Of a stretch of DNA of 35,561 bases, positions 22,746-29,712 are shown piece after piece. Location: NCBI GenBank assembly GCA_019634415.1, contig JAHQVJ010000103.1:1-35561 (forward strand), written 5' to 3'. Below the pieces are notes generated by a model that had not been told where the DNA came from, searched no databases, and saw nothing but the letters and a program-made list of their open reading frames with translations. Source of the stretch: Myxococcales bacterium (GTDB taxonomy: Bacteria; Myxococcota_A; UBA796; GCA-2862545). Each line of letters begins with the position of its first letter. Position 1 is the stretch's first letter. The translations under genes and the position numbers were made by a program.

Positions 22746-23687
22746 GTGGCCCTGAAGAAAGAGAAACCAACCGGAAGGGGTCTACCTTCACGTCGGCGCC
22801 ACTCGAAGTCCGATCGGGCGTCTGGCACCGACGATCAGGGGCTGGGACCGGTGGAGGAGTTCACCGTGTCGCTGGACGGCGAGGAGTCCGAAGGCCCGGC
22901 GCCGAGCGAAGACACGGTGGCGCTGATGTTCGACGGCTTGAGCTCGGGACCGCCGACGGTGCCCGTCTCTGCCGACACGCCCGAGCACACGGTGCCTACG
23001 GGCCGCGCGGTGCCGCCACTGGACACGGGGCAGCTGCTGGCCGTCTCCAGCAACCCGAGCGAGGGGGAGCGCACGCTGGGGGGCGATCTGGAGATGGTGG
23101 TGGACGAGGCCACCGGGGAGCTGAAGCCGTTGCGCTCGGTGCTGATGCCAGGTGATTTCCTCCAGGATCTCACGGACGGTGGCGCAGACTTGGAGCTTCC
23201 GGAAGGCCCGCAGCCGGAGGCGAGGGCCCGAAGGAACCGTAGCGAGAAGGAGTCGCGCGGTGGGCCGAAGCAAGCGTCGGATCCCCAGATGTCGGTCCCG
23301 CCCCTGGCCCGGAACCTGGTGCCCCCTGCTTCCCAGAAGCGGCCGCGTCGGGATGCGCCGAAGCCTCGTGCGCCCGAGCCGGTCGGGGAGGAAGACGACG
23401 ACAAGACCCGCAAGCTCCCACCGTCGGCGTCGCGGGCCGACGAGCCGACCCAGGTGCTGGAGCGCAAGCCCTCGAGCGACGCGAAGGCCGAGGGGGAGGG
23501 GGCCCCGAAGACCGTGCCCATCTCCGGCAAGGCGAAGCTGGCCACGGTGGAGGATCTGGGGCTGGAGGGCACTGAGGACCTTCAGTCGGAGCCGCTACTG
23601 GTCTGGGTGGCTGGTGCGGTGGGGCTGATGTTGCTCTGCACCGTCATGCTGGCCTTGGGCTCGATGGTGGTGTTGCTGCTGGGCTGA
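22746..23687 (+). CDS. Tail-anchored, mostly disordered protein with Thr-x-x-Leu/Ile motifs
   Basis: 313 residues. The N-terminal 280 residues are charged, Pro/Ser/Thr/Glu-rich and probably disordered. Residues 285-312 (LLVWVAGAVGLMLLCTVMLALGSMVVLLLG) form a C-terminal membrane anchor, leaving the long region on the cytoplasmic side. Threonines in T-x-x-[L/I/V] contexts recur (T40 VSL, T57 VAL, T71 VPV, T221 RKL, T235 QVL, T256 VPI), several after acidic or basic residues. These resemble phosphothreonine peptides bound by FHA domains. No kinase or FHA gene is in this window. It starts with GTG after GGAG, and its 3' end overlaps the zinc-ribbon gene by 44 bases. Confidence 0.75.
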   Translation: MALKKEKPTGRGLPSRRRHSKSDRASGTDDQGLGPVEEFTVSLDGEESEGPAPSEDTVALMFDGLSSGPPTVPVSADTPEHTVPTGRAVPPLDTGQLLAVSSNPSEGERTLGGDLEMVVDEATGELKPLRSVLMPGDFLQDLTDGGADLELPEGPQPEARARRNRSEKESRGGPKQASDPQMSVPPLARNLVPPASQKRPRRDAPKPRAPEPVGEEDDDKTRKLPPSASRADEPTQVLERKPSSDAKAEGEGAPKTVPISGKAKLATVEDLGLEGTEDLQSEPLLVWVAGAVGLMLLCTVMLALGSMVVLLLG

Positions 23688-24123
23688 GCATGCGGCGCAC
23701 GACGCAACGCGCCTGCTCGACTCGCTGCAGCTGAGTGGCGAAGTTCTGCCCGAACACGTCGTCGATCAACACAGGGTCGAGGTCGCGGACCCGCGCTAGG
23801 TGTTCGTGGGCGACGAGCTCGTGGTGATCGGCGAGGGCGAGCTGCTCGGCTCGCTCCAGCGTGTGATCGCGCAGGGTCTCGCACCCGAGCCGAAGTGCAT
23901 CCCGTGCCAAGGTGAGATCGCGGAACAGGGCGATGGTGTCGGCGCGGGTCGGATCGTGCTCCCAGGTGTCGTCGTAGCCGCAGGTCCCACATCGAGCCGT
24001 GTGGGCCCCGCGGGCAGGTAGCGGCGCGGTGTCGTCGCAGAGTGGACAGGCCCGAGGGGGTTCGGGCGGCAGCGCTGCGCTCGCACGGCGTGCACCACTG
24101 AAGCGAGCCAACCAATGAAACAT
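23644..24123 (-). CDS. Zinc-ribbon protein, 159 aa
   Basis: After MFHWLARFSG, two CxxC knuckles appear: CPLCDDTAPLPARGAHTARCGTCGYDD (Cys at about 26, 29, 45 and 48), typical of a zinc ribbon. The rest is a helical region rich in His/Leu/Glu (LARDALRLGCETLRDHTLERAEQLALADHHELVAHEHLARVRDL) that looks like a coiled coil. No family is assigned. The ATG at 24123 is chosen because AGGAGG lies 8 bases upstream. The gene overlaps the end of the plus-strand gene by 44 bases at its own 3' end. Confidence 0.7.
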   Translation of the reverse strand: MFHWLARFSGARRASAALPPEPPRACPLCDDTAPLPARGAHTARCGTCGYDDTWEHDPTRADTIALFRDLTLARDALRLGCETLRDHTLERAEQLALADHHELVAHEHLARVRDLDPVLIDDVFGQNFATQLQRVEQARCVVRRMLSPAATPPSSPRPA

Positions 24124-24229
24124 GGCATTCCCTCCTGGGAACACCGTGATGCGAAGGGCGTGCCGGTCATTGTGGGCGTCGGACCGTGTGCCGGCCGACG
24201 AACGTCGCGGAAATCTCGACGGGGATTGC

Positions 24230-24251
24230 GCCGCAATCCAGGGATTGCGGC
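24230..24251 (-). terminator. Perfect stem-loop just after the membrane-protein gene
   Basis: GCCGCAATCC and GGATTGCGGC are perfect inverted repeats (10 bp) with a 2-base AG spacer, 5 bases past the stop of the gene at 24257. A third copy of the GGATTGCG arm at about 24223 can pair with the middle arm instead. There is no T-run. It could be a Rho-independent-like end or a REP-like element. Confidence 0.45.
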
Positions 24252-24256
24252 GGAGA

Positions 24257-25084
24257 TCAGGCTGCTTGGGCAGTCGGCGCCGGGCCCGTCAGCTGCCGGT
24301 ACGTGCTCACGTAGAACATCATGCCGAAGATGCCGGCGATGGACGTGACCAGCGATCCCCCGAGGATCAGTCCCATGGTGATGGGGAAGGCGTCGAGGGT
24401 GGCGGCGGGGTCGTTCTGGAACTGCTCTCCGTACATCTGCCCGCCCACGGTCAGCACCTGGCCGGGCAGGGTCAGCAGCGTGAGCAGCAGCTGCAGCGCG
24501 ACGAGCTTGAGCCACTGTCCCGACGTGGCCTCCCACGCGGACTGCAGGGCCTGGAAGGGGCCCTGGTCGCGCTCCACGATGAGGAACGGAGCGAGCATGA
24601 ACCGGACGATGACGAAGCCCCACAGCAGCGACGGGATCGCCGTCTTCAGGGTCTGCGACAGCGCGGCAGGCGGCTGGCCCGTCTCGATCTGGGTCATCAC
24701 GTCGGGGATGATCAGGGCCATCACGGCGATGGCTGCCGGGATGTAGAGCAGAACCATGAGCAGGAGGAAGCCCCACATGCGGAGGAAGGCAGGGCCGAAG
24801 TCGTTGAAGCCGGAGAACAGGGTGCCGAACCTGCCCTTCCCCTCGAGCGCCTCGAGCATGAAGGCGTAGAAGCCCCACATGAGCAAGGGCAGGACCACGA
24901 TCCAGCCGACGCACGTGCAGAAGGACGCGTAGAGAAGGAAGATGCCGACGATGCCCACGCCGAGGATGGCTGGCAGGTTGGCCAGCACGGCCCCCACCCC
25001 TTCGGACACGGCGACGCCGATGTCGAGCTGGCCGTACTGGCGTGCACCGGTCTCGGCAGCACTGGGGGAAGCGAATTCGTCCAC
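24257..25084 (-). CDS. Integral membrane protein, 275 aa
   Basis: Five or six hydrophobic helices: LPAILGVGIVGIFLLYASF, GWIVVLPLLMWGFYAF, FLRMWGFLLLMVLLYIPAAIAVMALII, IPSLLWGFVIVRFMLAPFLIVER, LKLVALQLLLTLLTLPGQVL and ITMGLILGGSLVTSIAGIFGMMFYV. The layout recalls the broad family of small membrane proteins annotated as DUF975 or glycerophosphodiesterase membrane domains, but I do not commit to it. The GTG at 25084 has AGGAGG five bases upstream; the longer frame starts at a TTG. It is followed by a clear inverted repeat. Confidence 0.8.
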   Translation of the reverse strand: MDEFASPSAAETGARQYGQLDIGVAVSEGVGAVLANLPAILGVGIVGIFLLYASFCTCVGWIVVLPLLMWGFYAFMLEALEGKGRFGTLFSGFNDFGPAFLRMWGFLLLMVLLYIPAAIAVMALIIPDVMTQIETGQPPAALSQTLKTAIPSLLWGFVIVRFMLAPFLIVERDQGPFQALQSAWEATSGQWLKLVALQLLLTLLTLPGQVLTVGGQMYGEQFQNDPAATLDAFPITMGLILGGSLVTSIAGIFGMMFYVSTYRQLTGPAPTAQAA

Positions 25085-25129
25085 GTGGACCTCCTGCAAC
25101 GCAAAGAAAGCGCGGCGGTGATGCCGCCG

Positions 25130-25375
25130 TCAATGTCGCCGGCGGGCTCGGCTTCCCATCTGTCGGGGATCCACGCCTCGAATCCTCGCTCGAATCAAGC
25201 GTTCCACCACGGTTCTCGCGGTGAGCCACGTCTTGAGCTTCGGGTTGCGGACCACGTCGTAGATGCCGGCACCGGGAACCATGACCTCCCACCCGACCGA
25301 GGTGCGGGCGGTGTGGGCGACCAAGCCGCCCGGCAGTACGCAGGTGTAGCGGCCTTCATTGCGATCCCAGTGCAC
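25130..25375 (-). CDS. Small hypothetical protein, 81 aa
   Basis: A short basic protein. It begins with WDRNEGRYTCVLPGGLVAHTARTSVGWEVMVPGAGIYDVVRNPKLKTWLTARTVVERLIRARI and ends in an Arg-rich tail, so it may bind nucleic acid. No family is recognised. The GTG at 25375 has GAGG five bases upstream; a GTG six bases earlier (25381) is the alternative. On the minus strand, TATACT precedes the start by about 20 bases and may be its -10 element. It is divergent from the CPBP gene. Confidence 0.55.
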   Translation of the reverse strand: MHWDRNEGRYTCVLPGGLVAHTARTSVGWEVMVPGAGIYDVVRNPKLKTWLTARTVVERLIRARIRGVDPRQMGSRARRRH

Positions 25376-25385
25376 AGTCACCTCA

Positions 25386-25399
25386 TGAACGTGCGTTCA
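25386..25399. promoter_or_regulatory. 14-bp inverted repeat in a divergent promoter region
   Basis: TGAACG and CGTTCA are separated by TG, forming a perfect 6+2+6 palindrome between the small gene at 25375 (minus) and the CPBP gene at 25457 (plus). The TATACT-like box of the minus gene directly abuts it. It could be an operator for a small dimeric repressor, but no adjacent regulator gene is present. Confidence 0.35.
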
Positions 25400-25456
25400 G
25401 TATACCTCGCAGGATCCACACGCAAGGACGAGGGCCCGTGGGTTAGCATCCGCGCC

Positions 25457-26323
25457 ATGATCGATGCCGCCCGAGAGCTGTGGACGTGGACCGTCGAGAA
25501 CCGATGGGTCCTATTTCTCGCCACCGTCGCTGCCTTCAGCCAGCTGCAGTACGAGGAGCACGGCCCACCGGCCCGACTCTTGGTGCTGCCGTCGCTGGCC
25601 ATCATCGTGTTCCTGGTGATCCCGTGGGTGGCGTCGGTACTCCACGACGTCCGCGACAAGCTCGCCGTGTTCCTGGCTGTGGCGGCAGGTGTGGTCGTCC
25701 TGGTGCCGAACATGTACTGGGCGCACTTCCCGGGCGGCCGCAAGGAGCTGATTCAGGATCCCACCATGCTGGTGTTGGGAGCCGGGATCGGCTTGCTCCT
25801 GGTGATCGCAGCCTCCTGGCGCGGCAACTTCGACGCGGGGGCCTGGGGCCTGGGTCTGGGCGACGTGAAGTGGTGGAGCAAGCCCGTCGTGGTGCTGCTG
25901 GTGCTGATCGGGGTCGGCATTCCGCTGACGGCCTACTTCTTCCCCGAGTTCATCAAATACTACCCACGGTATCGCCCCTCTCGGATCGAGCCGAACGTCG
26001 TCGCGCTGCTCCAGTACCAGCTGGCCATGGGCATCTACATGTTCTGCTGGGAGTACTTCTTCCGGGGCTTCATGCTCTTCGGCCTGGCCCGTACCACAGG
26101 CCCCGTGGCCGCCATCATCATCCAGGCCTACCCGTTCTTCTTGCTGCACGACGCCAAGCCGGAGCCCGAGCTGATCTCGAGCTGGTTCGGCGGGATCCTG
26201 GTGGGGTGGCTGGCGTGGCGTGGAAAGTCGGCTTGGCCGTCGTTCCTGCTCCACTGGATCATGTACTCGACGATGGAGGTGTCTGCCTTCGTGGGCCGAC
26301 ATTACCTCGGCCTGGTCGGATGA
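25457..26323 (+). CDS. CPBP-family (CAAX protease-like) membrane protein
   Basis: 288 residues with seven or so hydrophobic helices. The family's motif region is visible: CWEYFFRGFMLFGLARTTG (motif 1), AYPFFLLHDAKPEPELISSWFGGILVGWLAWRG (motif 2) and SFLLHWIMYSTMEVSAFV (motif 3). Motif 1 has a single glutamate (WEYFFR) where many members have two, so activity is uncertain. CPBP proteins are membrane glutamic proteases or maturation factors, often linked to bacteriocin handling; no peptide or bacteriocin gene is evident nearby. The ATG at 25457 lacks a good ribosome site and the true start may differ. Confidence 0.85.
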   Translation: MIDAARELWTWTVENRWVLFLATVAAFSQLQYEEHGPPARLLVLPSLAIIVFLVIPWVASVLHDVRDKLAVFLAVAAGVVVLVPNMYWAHFPGGRKELIQDPTMLVLGAGIGLLLVIAASWRGNFDAGAWGLGLGDVKWWSKPVVVLLVLIGVGIPLTAYFFPEFIKYYPRYRPSRIEPNVVALLQYQLAMGIYMFCWEYFFRGFMLFGLARTTGPVAAIIIQAYPFFLLHDAKPEPELISSWFGGILVGWLAWRGKSAWPSFLLHWIMYSTMEVSAFVGRHYLGLVG

Positions 26324-26406
26324 GCGCCGCCTGTGGAGGTGTTAGCCGTGCGGAGCCCACCCGATGGTGGGAGCGCGGCCGCTGCGGCTGACTTCTTGGA
26401 GGGTGC

Positions 26407-26970
26407 GTGGGTTCGTCCGCAATCGTACTGGTGGCCGCACTATGGGGATGTGGGGCCTCTTCGTCGGGTGAAGAAGAGGGTGCGAAGACCGAGCAGGTGG
26501 CCAAGGCCAAGGGCAAGCGGAAGCACTTCCCCCGCAGCAAGAAGGGCAAGGCCAAGCCGATGGATCCCGTGGGGGCCGCGGGTCCCGTCGTGGGCTCGTT
26601 GAGCTTGAAGGAAGTGCCCGTCACCGATCCGGAAGGCGGCGAGGCGACGGAGGAGACGCGCACGGAGGCGAAGCTGGCGCTGACCTTCGGCGAAGATGGC
26701 ACGGCGGAGGTGGACCTGGGCTCCATCAAGGGCAAGTGCGCCGAGGTGGAGCGGGTTCCGGTCGGGCCCAAGGGCAAGGAACAGACCCCGCTGTGGTCGA
26801 TCCAGTGCGGGGAGGGCGACAAGTCGGCCAACCTGTACGTGCAGCAGGTGGGCAGCATGCTCCTGGTGGTGCGGGCGTTCCAGCCGCTGAAGGAGGGCGC
26901 TCCGGTCCGGTACCGGCCGGTGAAGCGCATTCCGATGGTGGACGGCGCCAAGCTGGAGCGGGGCGGCTGA
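26407..26970 (+). CDS. Lipoprotein, 187 aa
   Basis: VLVAALWGC is the hydrophobic signal with a lipobox ending at Cys15, followed by a Ser/Gly/Glu linker and a Lys/Arg-rich low-complexity stretch (AKAKGKRKHFPRSKKGKAK). The C-terminal domain (KLALTFGEDGTAEVDLGSIKGKCAEVERV, then PLWSIQCGEGDKSANLYVQQVGSMLLVVRAFQP) is strand-rich with two cysteines that could form a disulfide. The family is unknown. It starts with GTG after GGAGGG and overlaps the next gene by one base (TGATG), so the two are coupled. Confidence 0.75.
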   Translation: MGSSAIVLVAALWGCGASSSGEEEGAKTEQVAKAKGKRKHFPRSKKGKAKPMDPVGAAGPVVGSLSLKEVPVTDPEGGEATEETRTEAKLALTFGEDGTAEVDLGSIKGKCAEVERVPVGPKGKEQTPLWSIQCGEGDKSANLYVQQVGSMLLVVRAFQPLKEGAPVRYRPVKRIPMVDGAKLERGG

Positions 26971-27701
26971 TGTGGTGGCTCGTGGCGAGCGTGGCGTTGG
27001 CTGCGCCCACGGCCGCTGAGCTGGAGGCGGCCTGGGAGGCGTGGCGCCCTCAGCTACAGACGCACGCGGTGTACCCGTTCCAGTTCACCGACGAGGAGTG
27101 GGCGGGGGTCGCCGAGGGCAAGGTGGTGCGGCGCCGCGAGCGCATGAAGGGCACCGATCGCGTGATGGGTCTGGTGTGGGCCCCGGCCGACATCGACACC
27201 ACCTGGCTGGCGGTGCAGGACGGGCACGGGCAGGTGGTGGAGGGCTTCGTCGAGGAGCTGCTGCCGGGCTCCACCTTCGAGAGCAAGCTCGCTTACCAGA
27301 GCATCGATCTGCCGTGGCCCCTGGCCACGCGGCAGTGGGTGATCCGGGTGGCCAACAACGCCGCGCTGCGGAAGGCCACCGGGGGCAAGGTGTGGGAGCG
27401 CACCTGGGACCTGTCGGATCAGCGGGGGGCGAAGGCCGAGCAGGACAAGGCGGTCTGGCTGAAGGTCAACGAGGGCGGCTGGTTCTTCGCGGAGGCAGCG
27501 GGCGGCACGATCGTGGCCTACCATGCCCGCACCGTGATCGGTGGGATCGTGCCCGACGAGGTGGCCACGCGCTGGTCCTTCTCCACCCTGACGGGCATGC
27601 TGGAGCGCGTGGTGGAGCGCATCCCCTGGGTGCGGAGCCACTACGTGGGCGATCATCCGCCCATGCTGCGGCCTGGCTCCACGGAGATCGAGCGCTTCTG
27701 A
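26970..27701 (+). CDS. Exported START/SRPBCC-like protein
   Basis: 243 residues. MWWLVASVALA followed by APTAAE is a signal peptide. The mature part has the pattern of START/SRPBCC domains: EEWAGVAEGKVVRRRERMKGTDRVMGLVWAPADIDTTWLAVQD, strands (WPLATRQWVIRVANNAALR, KVWERTWDL, AVWLKVNEGGWFFAEAAGGTIVAYHARTVIGGIVPDEVAT), and a C-terminal helix (TLTGMLERVVERIPWVRSHY). Such domains bind lipids or other hydrophobic molecules. It is co-translated with the lipoprotein upstream, so together they may handle a lipid in the periplasm; that is inference. Confidence 0.75.
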   Translation: MWWLVASVALAAPTAAELEAAWEAWRPQLQTHAVYPFQFTDEEWAGVAEGKVVRRRERMKGTDRVMGLVWAPADIDTTWLAVQDGHGQVVEGFVEELLPGSTFESKLAYQSIDLPWPLATRQWVIRVANNAALRKATGGKVWERTWDLSDQRGAKAEQDKAVWLKVNEGGWFFAEAAGGTIVAYHARTVIGGIVPDEVATRWSFSTLTGMLERVVERIPWVRSHYVGDHPPMLRPGSTEIERF

Positions 27702-27782
27702 TCTCGGCACCGTTCGGTACAGGGTGCGACGCCGCCGCGACATGGCAGATGTCACCTTCGTCTCCAGAGCGGAGGTGCAGGG

Positions 27783-29108
27783 ATGGCGCGACTCATGATC
27801 TCGTTCGTCGTCGGACTGTCGGCGTGCGCGCCGGGGCCCAGGGTGGTGGAGACGCAGCCCGACGCAGAAGCCGTCGACGTCTCGGTGATCGAGCCGGTGG
27901 TCTTTCACTTCGACCGGACGATCGACGCCAGCGATGCCCAGGTTCGGTGGAATCCCTATGGAGACAACGATCGCCTTCCCACGCGGATCGAGGTGGACGA
28001 GCGCTCCGTGACCGTCTTCCCGCTCCAGGAGCCCTGGTACGGCACCCGACAGGAGGTGGTCCTGACGGGCGTGCAGAGCAAGCAGGGAACTCTGATGGAG
28101 CCTGCCCGCGCGCGGTTTCGCACGGCGGCCAATCCCATGCTGACGTACTGGACGCGCAGCCTGGACGGTGCCTACACGGGCAACGGCATCCGGTGCTCGG
28201 TCGACGACCGGAGGCGCCCGACGGCGTGCGACGAGTGGATCAACACGGGGACAGGAACCGATGGCCTGCCGGGGTCCGAGGACGATCCGGTGACGCTGCG
28301 GCGCGAGTACACCTGGAGCGGAGATCTCGCGACCGAGGCCCTCAGGTTTGTGCGCGAAGGAGACACGCTCGTGCCGGACGGGGTCACCACCTGGAGCTAC
28401 ACCGATCGAGACTATGTCGACGTGGCGGAGGTGTGGTCGAGAGGTCCCGACAGGCAGCTCGGCACCGACGACGACGACCTCGTCGCCAGCCACTACTCGT
28501 TCGACGACCTGGGGTTCCGCACGGAGCGCCGCTGGGGGGATCCCGGCGCTGACGGCGTGTTCTCCGAGGAGGAGGTCTGGGTCGGGGTGGCGTATCTGGT
28601 GGACCCCCGAGGACACAACCTGGGCTGGACGGCTTCGGAGGATCCGGGGCCAGACGAGCAGTACTTCACCGACGACGACGTTCACTACGAGGGCTTCGTC
28701 ACGGAGGTCGACGACGACGGATTCTGGTTGAGCGGCGAGCGGCTCGATCCCGGCGAGGACCAGTGGGTCCCGTCGGACGACGACGTCCTGCAGGAGCGCT
28801 ACGACTACCTCTACGACGAGTCCGGCTTCTTGGTCGAGCGCATCGTGCCGTTCTCCCTCTCGTTCGGGGCGAGTCGGATCACCTGGACGCGAAACCCCTG
28901 GGGGCAGACCGTCCGCTGGACCGACCACTGGGTCGGCGGCGACTTCGAGTGGGGGACGGCGGACGACGAGATCCTCGACTACACAGCCCGGGTCTATGAC
29001 AGTCGAGGGCAGCGGCTCCGCTCCACCCGCTTCGGGGCACCTGGTCCCGACGGCGAGTGGTACACCGACGACGACGTCGTTGCGGAGGAGTGGACGTTCG
29101 CCCCTTGA
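27783..29108 (+). CDS. Lipoprotein with seven Asp-rich, YD-like repeats
   Basis: 441 residues. MISFVVGLSAC carries a lipobox (Cys15). An Ig-like segment follows (VDVSVIEPVVFHFDRTIDASDAQVRW, like a Big_5 domain). From about residue 157 onward there are seven copies of an Asp/Gly loop: GTDGLPGSEDDPV, GPDRQLGTDDDDLV, GADGVFSEEEVW, GPDEQYFTDDDV, GEDQWVPSDDDV, GGDFEWGTADDEI and GPDGEWYTDDDV. Each is followed by an aromatic strand pair, several of which end in a YD-repeat-like turn (YDYLYDESGFLVER, YDSRGQRLRS). It is probably surface-exposed and calcium-binding. GGAGG precedes the ATG; an ATG at 27795 is also possible. Confidence 0.8.
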   Translation: MARLMISFVVGLSACAPGPRVVETQPDAEAVDVSVIEPVVFHFDRTIDASDAQVRWNPYGDNDRLPTRIEVDERSVTVFPLQEPWYGTRQEVVLTGVQSKQGTLMEPARARFRTAANPMLTYWTRSLDGAYTGNGIRCSVDDRRRPTACDEWINTGTGTDGLPGSEDDPVTLRREYTWSGDLATEALRFVREGDTLVPDGVTTWSYTDRDYVDVAEVWSRGPDRQLGTDDDDLVASHYSFDDLGFRTERRWGDPGADGVFSEEEVWVGVAYLVDPRGHNLGWTASEDPGPDEQYFTDDDVHYEGFVTEVDDDGFWLSGERLDPGEDQWVPSDDDVLQERYDYLYDESGFLVERIVPFSLSFGASRITWTRNPWGQTVRWTDHWVGGDFEWGTADDEILDYTARVYDSRGQRLRSTRFGAPGPDGEWYTDDDVVAEEWTFAP

Positions 29109-29115
29109 GGCTGGC

Positions 29116-29712
29116 CTAAGGCAGCGTCACCACGCTGTCGGCCTCCATCGGTAGCGGCTCGTGGCTGGTGATCACCAGCACGCGGTCCGTGCGCCACGCT
29201 TCGATCAGCGCACACAGCGTGCGCACGCGGCCAGCGTCGAGGTTGGCGAAGGGCTCGTCCAGCAGCATCACCGCCGGGGAGCCCACGCAGGCCGCCACCA
29301 GCTCTGCCATCCGCCGCTGCCCGGCGCTGCAGTGGCCCAGGAGCAGCTGTTCGGGCAGATCGAGCTGCCGACACAGATCCGAGCCGTCCCAGTCGGTGCT
29401 ACCGCGGATCACGGCCAGCTGCTGCCAGGCCTCGCGCACCGTCAGGAAGTCCGGCAGCTGGGGCTCCGCCGCCATCCAGGCCACCTGCCGTCGGCCCTCG
29501 ACTTCGGTGCGCGGGTCGCTGCCGCAGATCCCGAGGGTGCCCGTGCTCCTGCGTAGATCGGCACACAGGCAGCGCATCAGCGTGGTCTTGCCGCTGCCGT
29601 TGGCGCCCTGCAGGTGGTGGACGCCGGGTCCGAGCTCCAGCTGCAGCGGACCCACGCCGAAGCCGCCGGGGTACACGTAGGCCAGCTGCTGGGCACGGAC
29701 GTGCGCGGTCAT
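29116..29712 (-). CDS. ABC transporter ATP-binding protein
   Basis: 198 residues, a compact ABC ATPase. Walker A is GANGSGKTT (36-44), the signature is CSAGQ (128-132, in place of LSGGQ), Walker B is VMLLDEP (148-154), and the switch histidine is His184 in VITSHEP. The short length and absence of a C-terminal extension resemble CcmA-type exporters. Its start overlaps the stop of the membrane-spanning gene (ATGA), so the pair is translated together. Together with the FadL-type gene upstream it forms a three-gene operon. It is convergent with the repeat lipoprotein, 7 bases away. Confidence 0.94.
   Translation of the reverse strand: MTAHVRAQQLAYVYPGGFGVGPLQLELGPGVHHLQGANGSGKTTLMRCLCADLRRSTGTLGICGSDPRTEVEGRRQVAWMAAEPQLPDFLTVREAWQQLAVIRGSTDWDGSDLCRQLDLPEQLLLGHCSAGQRRMAELVAACVGSPAVMLLDEPFANLDAGRVRTLCALIEAWRTDRVLVITSHEPLPMEADSVVTLP

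Noticed and set aside
24122..25457. Long N-terminal extension of the CPBP gene (733-residue frame)
   Set aside because: The first 445 codons lie antisense to the membrane-protein gene at 24257-25084 and are His/Glu/Gln-rich. The hydrophobic CPBP protein begins at the ATG at 25457.
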